A DNA stretch of 64,000 nucleotides, taken from positions 62,001-126,000 of the forward strand of contig CALXJI010000004.1 of the NCBI GenBank assembly GCA_944388585.1, read 5' to 3'. This DNA is from an uncultured Clostridia bacterium (GTDB taxonomy: Bacteria > Bacillota > Clostridia > TANB77 > CAG-465). Shown here piece after piece: positions 1-7,729 of this stretch (positions are counted from its first letter, which is position 1; the number at the start of each line of letters is the position of its first letter). The notes beneath the pieces were generated by a model. That model saw nothing but the letters and a program-made list of their open reading frames with translations. It had not been told where the DNA came from and searched no databases. Position numbers and translations under genes: made by a program.

Positions 1-60
1 AGGAATTATATTATATATTACTAAAGATAAAATTATTATACCAATTATTTTTTTACTCAT
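1..60 (-). CDS. N-terminus of a membrane or secreted protein (partial, runs off the left edge)
   Basis: Only the first 20 codons are inside the window. An ATG at 60 (minus strand) follows a good AGAGGTAG ribosome site with 4-5 bases between. The visible peptide begins MSKKIIGIIILSLVIYNIIP: two lysines, then an uninterrupted hydrophobic run, which is a signal peptide or first membrane segment. It lies 14 bases downstream of the deoxyribosyltransferase-like gene, so it probably belongs to the same transcript. No function can be assigned from this piece. Confidence 0.6.
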   Translation of the reverse strand, partial: MSKKIIGIIILSLVIYNIIP

Positions 61-74
61 TATCTACCTCTATT

Positions 75-512
75 TTAATAATTTTTACTTTCTAAAAACT
101 CTTTTAATTCATTTTCATCTTTAAATATCTTATCAAAAATAAGATATAATGAATCAGTTACATCATATTCTCCTATAGCATAACATTTTTTCCCCATTCC
201 ATATGCAATGCCAGCTTCAATATGTGCAGATTTACCAGCTGGAAGTACAATTAAAAAGTTTTCAGAATTTTTCTCTCCATCTAAATCATGTTCAAAAATT
301 GTTCTAACTCTAGGATTATCAAGTCCTAATGATTCAAAAGTATCGGCAAGATGACTATCATTTATATCAAGCCCTGCCTCTTTATGTGATGCTTCATTTT
401 TTAAAAAGCAATAATGTGAAATATTTAAATCCTCAAATATTTTACAAACATTTAAAATATTCTCCCTATTTCTAGTTCTACCTGCAATAAAAAATTTATA
501 CTTATACTCCAT
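75..512 (-). CDS. Nucleoside 2-deoxyribosyltransferase-like protein
   Basis: A 145-residue protein of the nucleoside 2-deoxyribosyltransferase/YtoQ-like fold. It starts FFIAGRTRNRE, like the first strand and phosphate loop of this superfamily. Near residues 88-106 it has LPAGKSAHIEAGIAYGMG, matching the conserved region (acid-Gly-Ser/Thr, then E-x-G/A) that supplies the catalytic glutamate and closes the nucleoside pocket. Known members exchange or hydrolyse the base of deoxynucleosides, or are nucleotide hydrolases. The start ATG has AGGAGGAAG just upstream. It follows the broken GNAT gene by 9 bases in a run of nucleotide-handling genes (Nudix, 5'-nucleotidase), which supports a nucleotide salvage or cleansing role. 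The substrate is not predictable from sequence. Confidence 0.65.
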   Translation of the reverse strand: MEYKYKFFIAGRTRNRENILNVCKIFEDLNISHYCFLKNEASHKEAGLDINDSHLADTFESLGLDNPRVRTIFEHDLDGEKNSENFLIVLPAGKSAHIEAGIAYGMGKKCYAIGEYDVTDSLYLIFDKIFKDENELKEFLESKNY

Positions 513-521
513 AACTTCCTC

Positions 522-1022
522 CTATTTATTAATATCAACAAATTCTTCCTTCAATAATCCAGTAATACACTCATCAACATAATCATTAGTTGCTAAGCAT
601 AAATATCTTTTTCTTCTTATTCCTTCATCTTTATATCCAAGTTTATACTGCATATTTCTAGATTTTTCATTTTCCTTAAAATATCCATTTTCTAATCTTC
701 TTAAATTTAGTATCTCAAAGCAAAACTTAGCTCTTATACAAAAAGCTTCTATGCCATATCCATTTTTTTGATAGCTTTCATTTAGCCAAATTCCACCACC
801 AGCCGTACCATCTTTTTTATTTATATTTTCTATTGTTGTACCACCTATAACTTTACCATTTTCCTTTAAAACTATAGCAAGCATTATATTATTTTCATTA
901 GTCATATTTGAATATTCAATAAAATCTTTTGCATCTTGCTTTGTATATGGATACGGTATATTTGCAAGCCACTTTGATACATTTATATTATTAATATATT
1001 TATTTATAAAATTATTTTCTCG
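522..1022 (-). pseudogene. GNAT N-acetyltransferase (RimJ/RimL type), N-terminally truncated
   Basis: The frame is open from just after a stop at 1023-1025 to the stop at 522. Translated from there it reads through NVSKWLANIPYPYTKQDAKD, the typical early region of RimJ/RimL-type acetyltransferases, and continues with VIGGTTIENINKKDGTAGGG and the YQKNGYGIEAF acetyl-CoA loop. The first ATG (905) lies after this conserved segment and has no ribosome site. No ATG, GTG or TTG exists earlier in frame, and about 20-25 usual N-terminal residues are absent. The upstream Nudix gene ends at 1004, inside this frame. I infer that a deletion fused the 3' end of the Nudix gene to the body of the acetyltransferase gene. 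The remaining 127-residue product from 905 would lack part of the fold and is probably inactive. Confidence 0.65.
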
Positions 1023-1432
1023 TTATTTTTTGTACTTAAGTAAATTTTAATCTGTCGTATTATATGAGGAATATTATAATTACCAGCAAATTTATCATTA
1101 TTTAACAAACTATCATTTATATCTAACCATTCTAATTTATTTTTTTCTTCTATTAGCTTTACTTCATGATTTAAAATACCATAAAAAACTTGTAAATTAT
1201 TTTCATACTTAAAATAATTTATATCCATAAAATGATCTAATTCTATATCTTTATTTGATATTCCAGTTTCTTCAAATAATTCTCTGTATGCTGCTACATA
1301 ATTTGATTCATTTTCTTCTACTTTTCCACCAACAAAATTATATAGACCTTTGTATGGCTCTTTTGATCGAATACAAAAAAGAGCTTTATCTAAGTTTTTA
1401 TTAAATACAACTATTAAATTTAACTTTCGCAT
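1004..1432 (-). CDS. Nudix hydrolase (MutT-like)
   Basis: A 142-residue Nudix hydrolase. The full Nudix box is visible around residues 36-58 as GGKVEENESNYVAAYRELFE followed by ETGI, fitting G-x5-E-x7-R-E-U-x-E-E-x-G-U with all metal-binding glutamates. Such enzymes cleave nucleoside diphosphates linked to another group, often oxidised or non-canonical nucleotides. I chose the ATG at 1432 because GGAG sits 7 bases upstream; the frame also opens at a TTG at 1450, but that overlaps the ribosome site. It is followed by the truncated acetyltransferase, which overlaps its last codons, and preceded by a second Nudix gene, so the two probably act in one nucleotide-cleansing operon. The substrate is unknown. 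Confidence 0.85.
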   Translation of the reverse strand: MRKLNLIVVFNKNLDKALFCIRSKEPYKGLYNFVGGKVEENESNYVAAYRELFEETGISNKDIELDHFMDINYFKYENNLQVFYGILNHEVKLIEEKNKLEWLDINDSLLNNDKFAGNYNIPHIIRQIKIYLSTKNNEKIIL

Positions 1433-1458
1433 ATTACTTCTCCATTTCAAATAGAAAT

Positions 1459-1857
1459 TTAGCTTATTAAACCTTTTTTATTTAAATCGTCAAATATTAA
1501 TTTATCTACTTGAGAAATTTTTTCTAAATCATTACAGTTTAACCAATTTATACTTTCAATTTCACTACTAGGTTTTATATCACCATTAAAATCAGCTATA
1601 TAGCATGTCATTTTTACTAATATTCCTTCATCTTTTGCATGTGCTTGTGCTTCAAATGTTCCATAATACTGTATAGTATCTTTAATAATTTCAACATTTA
1701 GTTCTTCTTTACATTCTCTTATTAAAGTATCAGTATCTGATTCATCTTTTTCTCTTTTTCCACCAGGTAAATAATATATATCTTTTCCTTTAGATAATGT
1801 ACATAATATTCTTTTGTCTTTTACATATATAAGTGCTATTTTATCTATTAATTTCAT
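1459..1857 (-). CDS. Nudix hydrolase, second copy
   Basis: A 132-residue Nudix protein with the box GGKREKDESDTDTLIRECKE then ELNV, near residues 32-55, matching the catalytic consensus. The beta-strand start MKLIDKIALIYVKDKRIL and the C-terminal SSEIESINWLNCNDL (the common ExxWL-type element) complete the fold. It is only distantly similar to the neighbouring Nudix protein, so this is not a recent tandem duplication. It lies 26 bases upstream of that gene and 14 bases downstream of the Imm5-like gene, within one minus-strand run. It probably hydrolyses an NDP-X or modified nucleotide; the exact substrate cannot be read from sequence. Confidence 0.85.
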   Translation of the reverse strand: MKLIDKIALIYVKDKRILCTLSKGKDIYYLPGGKREKDESDTDTLIRECKEELNVEIIKDTIQYYGTFEAQAHAKDEGILVKMTCYIADFNGDIKPSSEIESINWLNCNDLEKISQVDKLIFDDLNKKGLIS

Positions 1858-1871
1858 ATATTCTCTTCTCC

Positions 1872-2351
1872 TTATTTATTTGCATTTTTTAACATTAACA
1901 AATGCTCAATCTGCCATTTTCTTTCATTTTCCATTATTTCTATAACATTTTTCTTATCCTTATTAATATATTTAATAGCAGAAATAACATACATTGCTGT
2001 ACCTTCCGCATGTGTAGGAACATGGCATGTAGCTAAGCAATGACTTGTTGCTCTTACTATTTGGCAACAAGCTTTGTCTTCATTTTCAATTTTTCTTGCA
2101 AATTCTAATACTTTCCAACAATATTTTCTTGCCTCCCACATTGCTATTTTTCCACTCATCCAATCTTTTAAAATATTAATAGCATTTTGTGGAATTTTTT
2201 CATTAGGATATTTTTGTTCAAAAAGGTAAAATACCCTATAAAGGCAATCAATAGCCCATTGAGCTAATATTTTTTGATCAGTTGTCTTTATTAATTCTTG
2301 AATTTCTGGATCATGCTTAGCTAACGAAAATTTTTTCATATCTATTGACAT
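1872..2351 (-). CDS. Imm5-like putative immunity protein
   Basis: A 159-residue alpha-helical protein resembling the Imm5 family. The recognisable parts are LAQWAIDCLYRVFYLFE followed by the helix pair NAINILKDWMSGKIAMWEAR, and the signature HCLATCHVPTHAEGTAMYV around residues 106-124; the H-x-A/T-A-H-V-x-x-H-A pattern is the conserved core. Family members are predicted to neutralise polymorphic toxins, but many are orphans like this one: no toxin, secretion gene or recombination element is adjacent. It sits among nucleotide-related genes in an apparent operon. A housekeeping role unrelated to immunity is therefore just as possible. The ATG at 2351 has GGAGAG close upstream. Confidence 0.6.
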   Translation of the reverse strand: MSIDMKKFSLAKHDPEIQELIKTTDQKILAQWAIDCLYRVFYLFEQKYPNEKIPQNAINILKDWMSGKIAMWEARKYCWKVLEFARKIENEDKACCQIVRATSHCLATCHVPTHAEGTAMYVISAIKYINKDKKNVIEIMENERKWQIEHLLMLKNANK

Positions 2352-2374
2352 ATTTTCTCTCCAATAACTATAAT

Positions 2375-2935
2375 TTAAATATTATTTATATAATCATATA
2401 TTTCTTTCCAACCACTTACTCTTTTAAAATTACAATCTTGTTGCAAATTTATTTTGCTATTAAATAGTAAAACACTATCTACTATTCCTTTTACACTATC
2501 TAAATTTTTTATATTATCATCTATAAATAAATCTATTTTTTCATCAATACAAACTTGTCTTTTATTATACGTACAAAAAAGTTTATCATAATTAATACCA
2601 AGATTATTTAATTGATTTGACGTAAATTCAAACGCTTTATCATAAAAAGCTTTATCTCTTGCTGTAATAATTATTATTTTGTTTCCTTCAGATTTTAATT
2701 TATCTATAATTTCTTTTGCATCTTCTTTTAATGTAACATTTGGTAAAACTTGTTCAAACATCACTTTTCCTATCTCTTTTATTTTATCTTTATATTGTTC
2801 CAAGATTTTATCATAAGACATTTTATTACTTTCTTTTAATTTACCTATGTCTAATGCACTATTTTTTGAAACATATGGTATCAAAATCTCTAAAGTATTA
2901 GTAATTGTGTCATCTATATCTATTCCTATATTCAT
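2375..2935 (-). CDS. HAD-superfamily 5'-nucleotidase (NT5C type)
   Basis: A 186-residue HAD phosphatase of the cytosolic 5'(3')-deoxyribonucleotidase type. The catalytic motif DIDDTITNT (nucleophile and acid/base aspartates) is near residues 5-13, motif II is KIIIITARDK, and the C-terminal acidic motif is KIDLFIDDN. A helical cap lies between motifs I and II. The expected reaction is removal of phosphate from nucleoside monophosphates. The start is the ATG at 2935: GGAGG stands 5 bases upstream, while an in-frame TTG at 2947 coincides with that ribosome site. With the two Nudix genes and the deoxyribosyltransferase-like gene downstream it forms a plausible nucleotide-pool clean-up operon. Confidence 0.75.
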   Translation of the reverse strand: MNIGIDIDDTITNTLEILIPYVSKNSALDIGKLKESNKMSYDKILEQYKDKIKEIGKVMFEQVLPNVTLKEDAKEIIDKLKSEGNKIIIITARDKAFYDKAFEFTSNQLNNLGINYDKLFCTYNKRQVCIDEKIDLFIDDNIKNLDSVKGIVDSVLLFNSKINLQQDCNFKRVSGWKEIYDYINNI

Positions 2936-2960
2936 AATTTCCTCCAAATATAATTTTTTG

Positions 2961-3767
2961 CTAATTAAATCTTACTTCATTTTTTAGTCTATCTTTTTTG
3001 TCTTCATTTACTTTTTTCATTTTTTCATAGACTTCCTGCTTTAAAATTTCTATTTTTTGTTTTGTATCTCCTTGTTTTGGTGGTTCGATTGGTTCTACAA
3101 TAGTTAATGTAACATCTTTTTTATATTTAAATAATTTTCTTATTCCTCGTGGTTCTCTAAAAGTAATAACTATTGGAACAATTTTTTTATTATTTTTAAT
3201 TGCTATATTAAATGCCCCGTTTTTAAAGTGGCGTATTTTACTATGATATGGAATTAAAGATGCTTCAGGATACAAATGTACACTTTTTCCACTCTTTAAA
3301 ATATCATCTATTGCATTCAAAAAATACTCTTTATTTTTTATACCTTCTGGTATTGGAATTGCTCTTAATAACTTTATTAATTTTCTAACACCAGGAATTT
3401 TAAAGCTTCCCTCTCGTGTTGTAAAATACACCTTTTTAAATCCATAGGCAAGACCTACCATTGCACAGTCTAAAAATAATACATGATTAGACACAGTAAT
3501 TACGCTCTCTTTTATATCTCTTAAGTTTTCTTTTCCTTCAATTTCTAAATCATATACCACTTTAGTCAGTACTTTTAATATAGGATATGCTACTATATAA
3601 TATACAAAATTAGATAAAATAGAAAAGATTACTCCTTTAGATACAAAATTATATTTTTCATCAATATTAAAATCTAATGGTTCCCACAACTTAATAATAT
3701 GTTCATTTTCATCTTGAATTTCTAAATCATCAAGTTCTGCTACATTTTCATTATTATCCTGTCTCAT
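2961..3767 (-). CDS. plsC: 1-acyl-glycerol-3-phosphate acyltransferase (PlsC family)
   Basis: A 268-residue membrane-bound acyltransferase making phosphatidic acid from lysophosphatidic acid, or a related acyl transfer. The block SNHVLFLDC (N94-D100) holds the catalytic H-x4-D; the glycerophosphate loop is around REGSFKIPG, and LYPEAS (about 166-170) matches the conserved P-E-G/A element. A hydrophobic stretch at about 43-70 is the membrane segment. Its ATG overlaps the stop of the upstream fused glycosyltransferase as TAATG, so the two are translationally coupled. That pairing points to lipid substrates, possibly making the diacylglycerol that its neighbour glycosylates. The first 40 residues are charged and outside the usual domain. 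Confidence 0.85.
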   Translation of the reverse strand: MRQDNNENVAELDDLEIQDENEHIIKLWEPLDFNIDEKYNFVSKGVIFSILSNFVYYIVAYPILKVLTKVVYDLEIEGKENLRDIKESVITVSNHVLFLDCAMVGLAYGFKKVYFTTREGSFKIPGVRKLIKLLRAIPIPEGIKNKEYFLNAIDDILKSGKSVHLYPEASLIPYHSKIRHFKNGAFNIAIKNNKKIVPIVITFREPRGIRKLFKYKKDVTLTIVEPIEPPKQGDTKQKIEILKQEVYEKMKKVNEDKKDRLKNEVRFN

Positions 3768-5701
3768 TATTCTCCCTTTTCTTTCAACTCTTTACATATA
3801 AACTCTGCAATATCCATGCTTGCATTTCTATTTATGTATTTTCTTTGGTTTATTACCATCTCTTTTTGTAATTTTTCATCAGTTAATAATTTCTTTGTAT
3901 TTTTTATAACTTCTTCTTTAGTATCACTTTTTATTGACATTTTTAAATTTTGAAAAAAGTTAGAATTATAGTTTTCGCATCCAGGTATTGGCATTGTATG
4001 TATAAAAGGCTTACCTATAGTTGCAATTTCTGTTGTTGTTAGACCTCCAGGTTTTGTAAGAATAATATTAGAAGCCTTTATATAAAGATTTAATTTATCT
4101 GTAAATGGTAATAAGATAATTTTATCATTTCCTTCATATTCATTTTTTAGTTCGTTTAATAACTCATTGTTATTTCCACAAGATATTATAAAATTAGCAT
4201 CTTTTATCTCGCTAATTAAATCTTTGATTAATCCTTTTATATTCCCAAATCCCATACTTCCTGTTAAAATTAATATATATTTTTCATCATTTTTTAAATT
4301 TAGTTCTTTTCTTACTTCTTCTATTTTATAATCTTGACTACACTCAAGTTGCACTGGTATTCCTAAAGGTATAAGCTTTTTTTCTTCTATTCCTTTTTTC
4401 ATAAAATCTGCTTTTAGTTTTTCACTTGGAATTATGAAATAATCTGGATTAGTTTCCTCCCAAAAAGGAATACTTACATAATCTGTTGCAATAGCAATAA
4501 AATGAATATCATGCTCTTTTTTTATTGCAGTTAAAGCTTGAGCTGCAAATAGATGTGTAGTAACAACATAATCATAAAAATTATTTTCTATATAATAATA
4601 TAATTTATTTCCATTTAACTTATTTAATGTATATATTGGAGATTTTAATCTTGTCTTTTGATACAACTTTCCTAAATTATATACATGCTTAAATACTTTG
4701 CCTTCATTATTTGTTGAATTTATATATAAATTATTTACAGTATCTTTTAAATTAGGTCTAGTTATTTCTAAATATTCTTTAAAATCTGCTTGTATATTTT
4801 TTACATTTAAAGCTTGTTTTACTGCTTTTGCTGCTGAATTATGTCCTCCGCCTGTGCCACATGAAAGTATCAGTACTTTTTTTGGCTTATTCTTTTTAAT
4901 TTGTTTTAATATCTTATTATAAAAACAATCTAAGCTTCCAATATATTCTTTATTCCATGGTTTATTTCTTCCACAATAATGTATAATAACTGTATTTTTT
5001 ATAATCCATTTTAAGGTTATTTTATTTTTTGAATTATTAATATTGAATTTATACCAAGCTATCTCACTTAAGTTATATTTTAGTTCATCTATTAATTTAA
5101 TTTTATTTCCAAAAAGAGATACTATTATATCTTGATCTGGTAAAAGTAGTCTTTTTTGATTTTTCTCTATAAATTTTATTATTTTATCTTTTACATCTAT
5201 TTTTCTTAGTTCTTTTAAATTAATTAGAAGAACACCAGTATTTACATACGGTTCATCTTCTTGAATATTTAGTCTAATTTCATTAAATTTATGTAATACT
5301 TTACTTATATGTGTAGCTGCAATATAATAATTATCTTCAAAATCCATATTATATAGTTCTTTTAAATCGTTAATTACAACAGTATCACAATCTAAATATA
5401 ATATTCTATCTATATCACTTGGTAAATAATCACTTGCAAATAGTCTAAAATAAATTTCTACAGGATATCTTTTTTCTATAACAGGAAATGTATCAATTTC
5501 ACTATCAGGTATTTTTACATCTATTACACTAAAGTTTTTCGAATCTAAATTTACAGTTATATTTTCAAGATCATCCTTATCTAAATTTTTATTTAAAACA
5601 TATATATTAAATTTTTCTTCTTTATTAGAATATGCTATTGAATTTAATAATACATTTAATTGCCTTATATATTTTTTATTTACTGATGTTAAAATATTCA
5701 T
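3767..5701 (-). CDS. Fused glycosyltransferase: GT8 domain plus MGDG-synthase/UgtP-like GT28 domain
   Basis: A 644-residue two-domain enzyme. Residues 1 to about 268 are a GT8 family domain: LYLDCDTVV with the metal-binding DCD at 104-106, the NTGVLLINL element near 154-162, LLPDQDII and the C-terminal HYCGRNKPWN. Residues about 274-644 are a GT28 domain of the monogalactosyl/processive diacylglycerol glucosyltransferase type: CGTGGGHNSAAKAV at 281-294, YVVTTHLFAAQAL, ILTGSMGFGN, and the nucleotide-sugar motif TKPGGLTTTEIATIGKP at 549-565. Each half is full length. The likely job is two successive sugar transfers to a membrane lipid or glycolipid anchor, with plsC overlapping downstream. Which sugars and which acceptor are unknown. 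It starts at an ATG with a weak GAAAGGA ribosome site. Confidence 0.85.
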   Translation of the reverse strand: MNILTSVNKKYIRQLNVLLNSIAYSNKEEKFNIYVLNKNLDKDDLENITVNLDSKNFSVIDVKIPDSEIDTFPVIEKRYPVEIYFRLFASDYLPSDIDRILYLDCDTVVINDLKELYNMDFEDNYYIAATHISKVLHKFNEIRLNIQEDEPYVNTGVLLINLKELRKIDVKDKIIKFIEKNQKRLLLPDQDIIVSLFGNKIKLIDELKYNLSEIAWYKFNINNSKNKITLKWIIKNTVIIHYCGRNKPWNKEYIGSLDCFYNKILKQIKKNKPKKVLILSCGTGGGHNSAAKAVKQALNVKNIQADFKEYLEITRPNLKDTVNNLYINSTNNEGKVFKHVYNLGKLYQKTRLKSPIYTLNKLNGNKLYYYIENNFYDYVVTTHLFAAQALTAIKKEHDIHFIAIATDYVSIPFWEETNPDYFIIPSEKLKADFMKKGIEEKKLIPLGIPVQLECSQDYKIEEVRKELNLKNDEKYILILTGSMGFGNIKGLIKDLISEIKDANFIISCGNNNELLNELKNEYEGNDKIILLPFTDKLNLYIKASNIILTKPGGLTTTEIATIGKPFIHTMPIPGCENYNSNFFQNLKMSIKSDTKEEVIKNTKKLLTDEKLQKEMVINQRKYINRNASMDIAEFICKELKEKGE

Positions 5702-5828
5702 ATTTTTCCTTTCGCTATATTTTGATATTATTCGTCAACTCTTTTAAAATTTTACCATATATTTACTAATTTGTCTATTTAATTATACTGTCTAAAAATT
5801 TAATTATTTCTAAATTTAATATAAAAAA

Positions 5829-5854
5829 TAAAGCACTTTAAACTAAGCACTTTA
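5829..5854 (-). terminator. Intrinsic terminator of rlmD
   Basis: On the minus strand a 10-bp stem (with two G-T pairs), arms 5845-5854 and 5829-5838, is followed by six T residues. It overlaps the rlmD stop codon. Confidence 0.6.
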
Positions 5855-7213
5855 CTTTTTTAACTCTAAATTTGTTACAACTTCACAATGCACACTATTT
5901 GGAAAAAGATCTACTGGTACTACTTTACCTATGTCATAATATGTACTTAAAAGCTTTAAATCACGTGCAAGTGTTGCAGGTGAGCAACTTACATAACCAA
6001 TTTTTTTAGGTCTAAATTTTATAATATATTCTATACTTTCTAAATCTAAGCCTTTTCTTGGTGGATCAATTACTATGACATCCGGATGAATGTTTCTTTT
6101 TTCAAATTCTACTATTTTCTTATCTACGCTTCCTGCAATATACTCTGCATTTTTTACATTATTTGCCTCTAAATTTAAATTTGCCATTTTAACAGCCTGC
6201 TCTTCTATTTCAATTCCGTATACTTTTTTTACATTACTGCTTAAAAATATTCCTATTGAACCTACTCCGCTATATAAATCAAAAAGAATCTCATCACCTT
6301 TTAAATTTAAAAGCTCTTTTAATTTATTATACAATACTTCTGCTTGTACTGTATTTACTTGAAAAAAAGATTTTGAGCTTATATAATACTTATATTCTCC
6401 TATATAATCTGTAATGTATTCTACGCCATATACAAGCTTTTCTTCTTCACCTAATATTTCATTTGTTTTAGATGGATTAAAATTTAATATTATGCTTTTG
6501 ATTTTATCGTTACTTTCTTTTAAGATTTTAACTATTTCCTCTATTCTTACATCTTCAAAAATTTCTTTTTTATTTACTACAATAACTATCATAGTCTCGT
6601 TTGTATGATATCCTCTTCTAATTAGAATATGACGTATATCTCCTTGATTAGTTTGTTCATTATATCCTACAAATCCTTTCAAAAGCAATAATTTAAATAC
6701 TTCTTTAGAGAGTCTATCAATATCTTGATTTTGAATTAAACATTCCTCATTTTCTATTACTTCATGGCTTCTTTTGGCATAAAATCCTATTTTATTTTTT
6801 CCATCTTTACCAATTCTTACAGGATACTGTGCTTTATTTCTGTAATTATATGGTATTCCCATTCCTATTACTTTATCTAAAGATTCATATTTTACATCCT
6901 GTTTTTCCAAAGTATTTTTTACATTTTCATACTTTATTTCAAGTTGTGCCCTATATTTTATATGCTGAGCTGAACACCCACCACATCTTTTATATACACT
7001 ACAAAAAGGAGTTTGCCTTTTAGAACTCTCTTCTATTATTTTTTCAATTTTCCCTATACAAAAGTTTTTATTTACTTTTATTATTTTAGTAAGTACTTTT
7101 TCTCCCTTTATAGCGTCAGGTACAAATACCACTTTATTGTCTACTCTTGAAATTCCCTCAAAATTTATTCCGTTATCTAAAATTTCTAACTCAATCTCAT
7201 CATTTTTATTCAA
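5852..7213 (-). CDS. rlmD: 23S rRNA (uracil-C5)-methyltransferase, RlmD/RlmCD type
   Basis: A 453-residue SAM-dependent m5U methyltransferase of the RumA/TrmA family. An N-terminal TRAM-like beta-barrel (to about 60) is followed by the Fe-S cysteines CSVYKRCGGC near 72-81, with a fourth cysteine at NEECLIQ. The SAM motif is LFDLYSGVGSIGIFLS, the catalytic pair is IDPPRKGLD and YVSCSPATLARDL, in which the cysteine is the nucleophile. It methylates 23S rRNA at U1939 and possibly U747; Firmicute enzymes of this type can do both. The start is a TTG at 7213 with GGTGG 8 bases upstream; there is no in-frame ATG nearby. It is a single gene with its own terminator. Confidence 0.9.
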   Translation of the reverse strand: MNKNDEIELEILDNGINFEGISRVDNKVVFVPDAIKGEKVLTKIIKVNKNFCIGKIEKIIEESSKRQTPFCSVYKRCGGCSAQHIKYRAQLEIKYENVKNTLEKQDVKYESLDKVIGMGIPYNYRNKAQYPVRIGKDGKNKIGFYAKRSHEVIENEECLIQNQDIDRLSKEVFKLLLLKGFVGYNEQTNQGDIRHILIRRGYHTNETMIVIVVNKKEIFEDVRIEEIVKILKESNDKIKSIILNFNPSKTNEILGEEEKLVYGVEYITDYIGEYKYYISSKSFFQVNTVQAEVLYNKLKELLNLKGDEILFDLYSGVGSIGIFLSSNVKKVYGIEIEEQAVKMANLNLEANNVKNAEYIAGSVDKKIVEFEKRNIHPDVIVIDPPRKGLDLESIEYIIKFRPKKIGYVSCSPATLARDLKLLSTYYDIGKVVPVDLFPNSVHCEVVTNLELKK

Positions 7214-7354
7214 AATTATTCCACCTTTTTCCTAACTTTTAAAATTATATCATAACATAATAAAATAATTCAACACTTATTTTGTAACCATTTATTTTTT
7301 TTTGAATATAGTATAGTAGTTGAAAGTCAACTAAAAACAAAGGAGTTGAAATGT

Positions 7355-7486
7355 ATGTGCATAGATAGTGATAATATTATATGGCTAATAATCCTAGTCT
7401 TAATACTCATTATTTTATACTTTATATGTAACGAAAGAACTTCATCTACACCATTAAACTTCGATACTTTCTTTGAAAGTAATTAG
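7355..7486 (+). CDS. 43-residue single-pass membrane peptide
   Basis: ATG at 7355 follows AAGGAG (7340-7345) by 9 bases. The product begins MCIDSDNIIWLIILVLILII, a short polar start and a membrane helix to about residue 24, then a polar tail ending in FFESN. I do not recognise a family. It lies 29 bases before the Gly/Cys-rich mini-gene on the same strand, and both are flanked by minus-strand genes, so the two likely form a small bicistronic unit ended by the hairpin at 7692. An earlier ATG at 7351 gives only five codons. It may be a spore- or envelope-associated peptide, but this is a guess. Confidence 0.6.
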   Translation: MCIDSDNIIWLIILVLILIILYFICNERTSSTPLNFDTFFESN

Positions 7487-7515
7487 AAGTTTATATATAA
7501 AGAGAGGTGAACAGA

Positions 7516-7674
7516 ATGATGGATGAAAGATGCGGATGTGGCAACTGTGGTGGTTGTGGATGCAATAACTGCGGATGCGGCGGATTCGGTGGTAATGGAT
7601 TCTTCGGAGGAGGAAACTGCTGCTGTATTTGGATCGTATTAATAATTATAGTTCTTTGTTGCTGTTGTTGCTAA
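7516..7674 (+). CDS. Glycine/cysteine-rich mini-protein with C-terminal membrane helix
   Basis: The 52-residue product starts MMDERCGCGNCGGCGC, and 15 residues are Cys and 14 are Gly. A CCC then IWIVLIIIVL then CCCCC end gives a short membrane segment bracketed by cysteine runs. The ribosome site AGGTGA lies 5 bases before the ATG at 7516. Similar Gly/Cys-rich small proteins occur in clostridial genomes under loose names such as 'high-cysteine' or YjcZ-like proteins, with no firm function. The cysteines may bind metal, crosslink a spore or envelope layer, or be acylated. The coding signal (good ribosome site, patterned composition, terminator directly after) makes it a real gene in my view. 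Confidence 0.75.
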   Translation: MMDERCGCGNCGGCGCNNCGCGGFGGNGFFGGGNCCCIWIVLIIIVLCCCCC

Positions 7675-7691
7675 TTGCACATAAATACATA

Positions 7692-7729
7692 AAGGTGGAA
7701 GAAAAAAATCTCTTCCACCTTATTTTTTT
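7692..7729 (+). terminator. Intrinsic terminator after the mini-protein genes
   Basis: An 11-bp perfect stem, AAGGTGGAAGA (7692-7702) with TCTTCCACCTT (7711-7721), is followed by a run of seven T. It ends the plus-strand pair just before the convergent uvrA stop. Confidence 0.85.

Noticed and set aside
4698..4922. A plus-strand frame inside the fused glycosyltransferase gene
   Set aside because: It is antisense to a domain with clear catalytic motifs; no ribosome site or family match.
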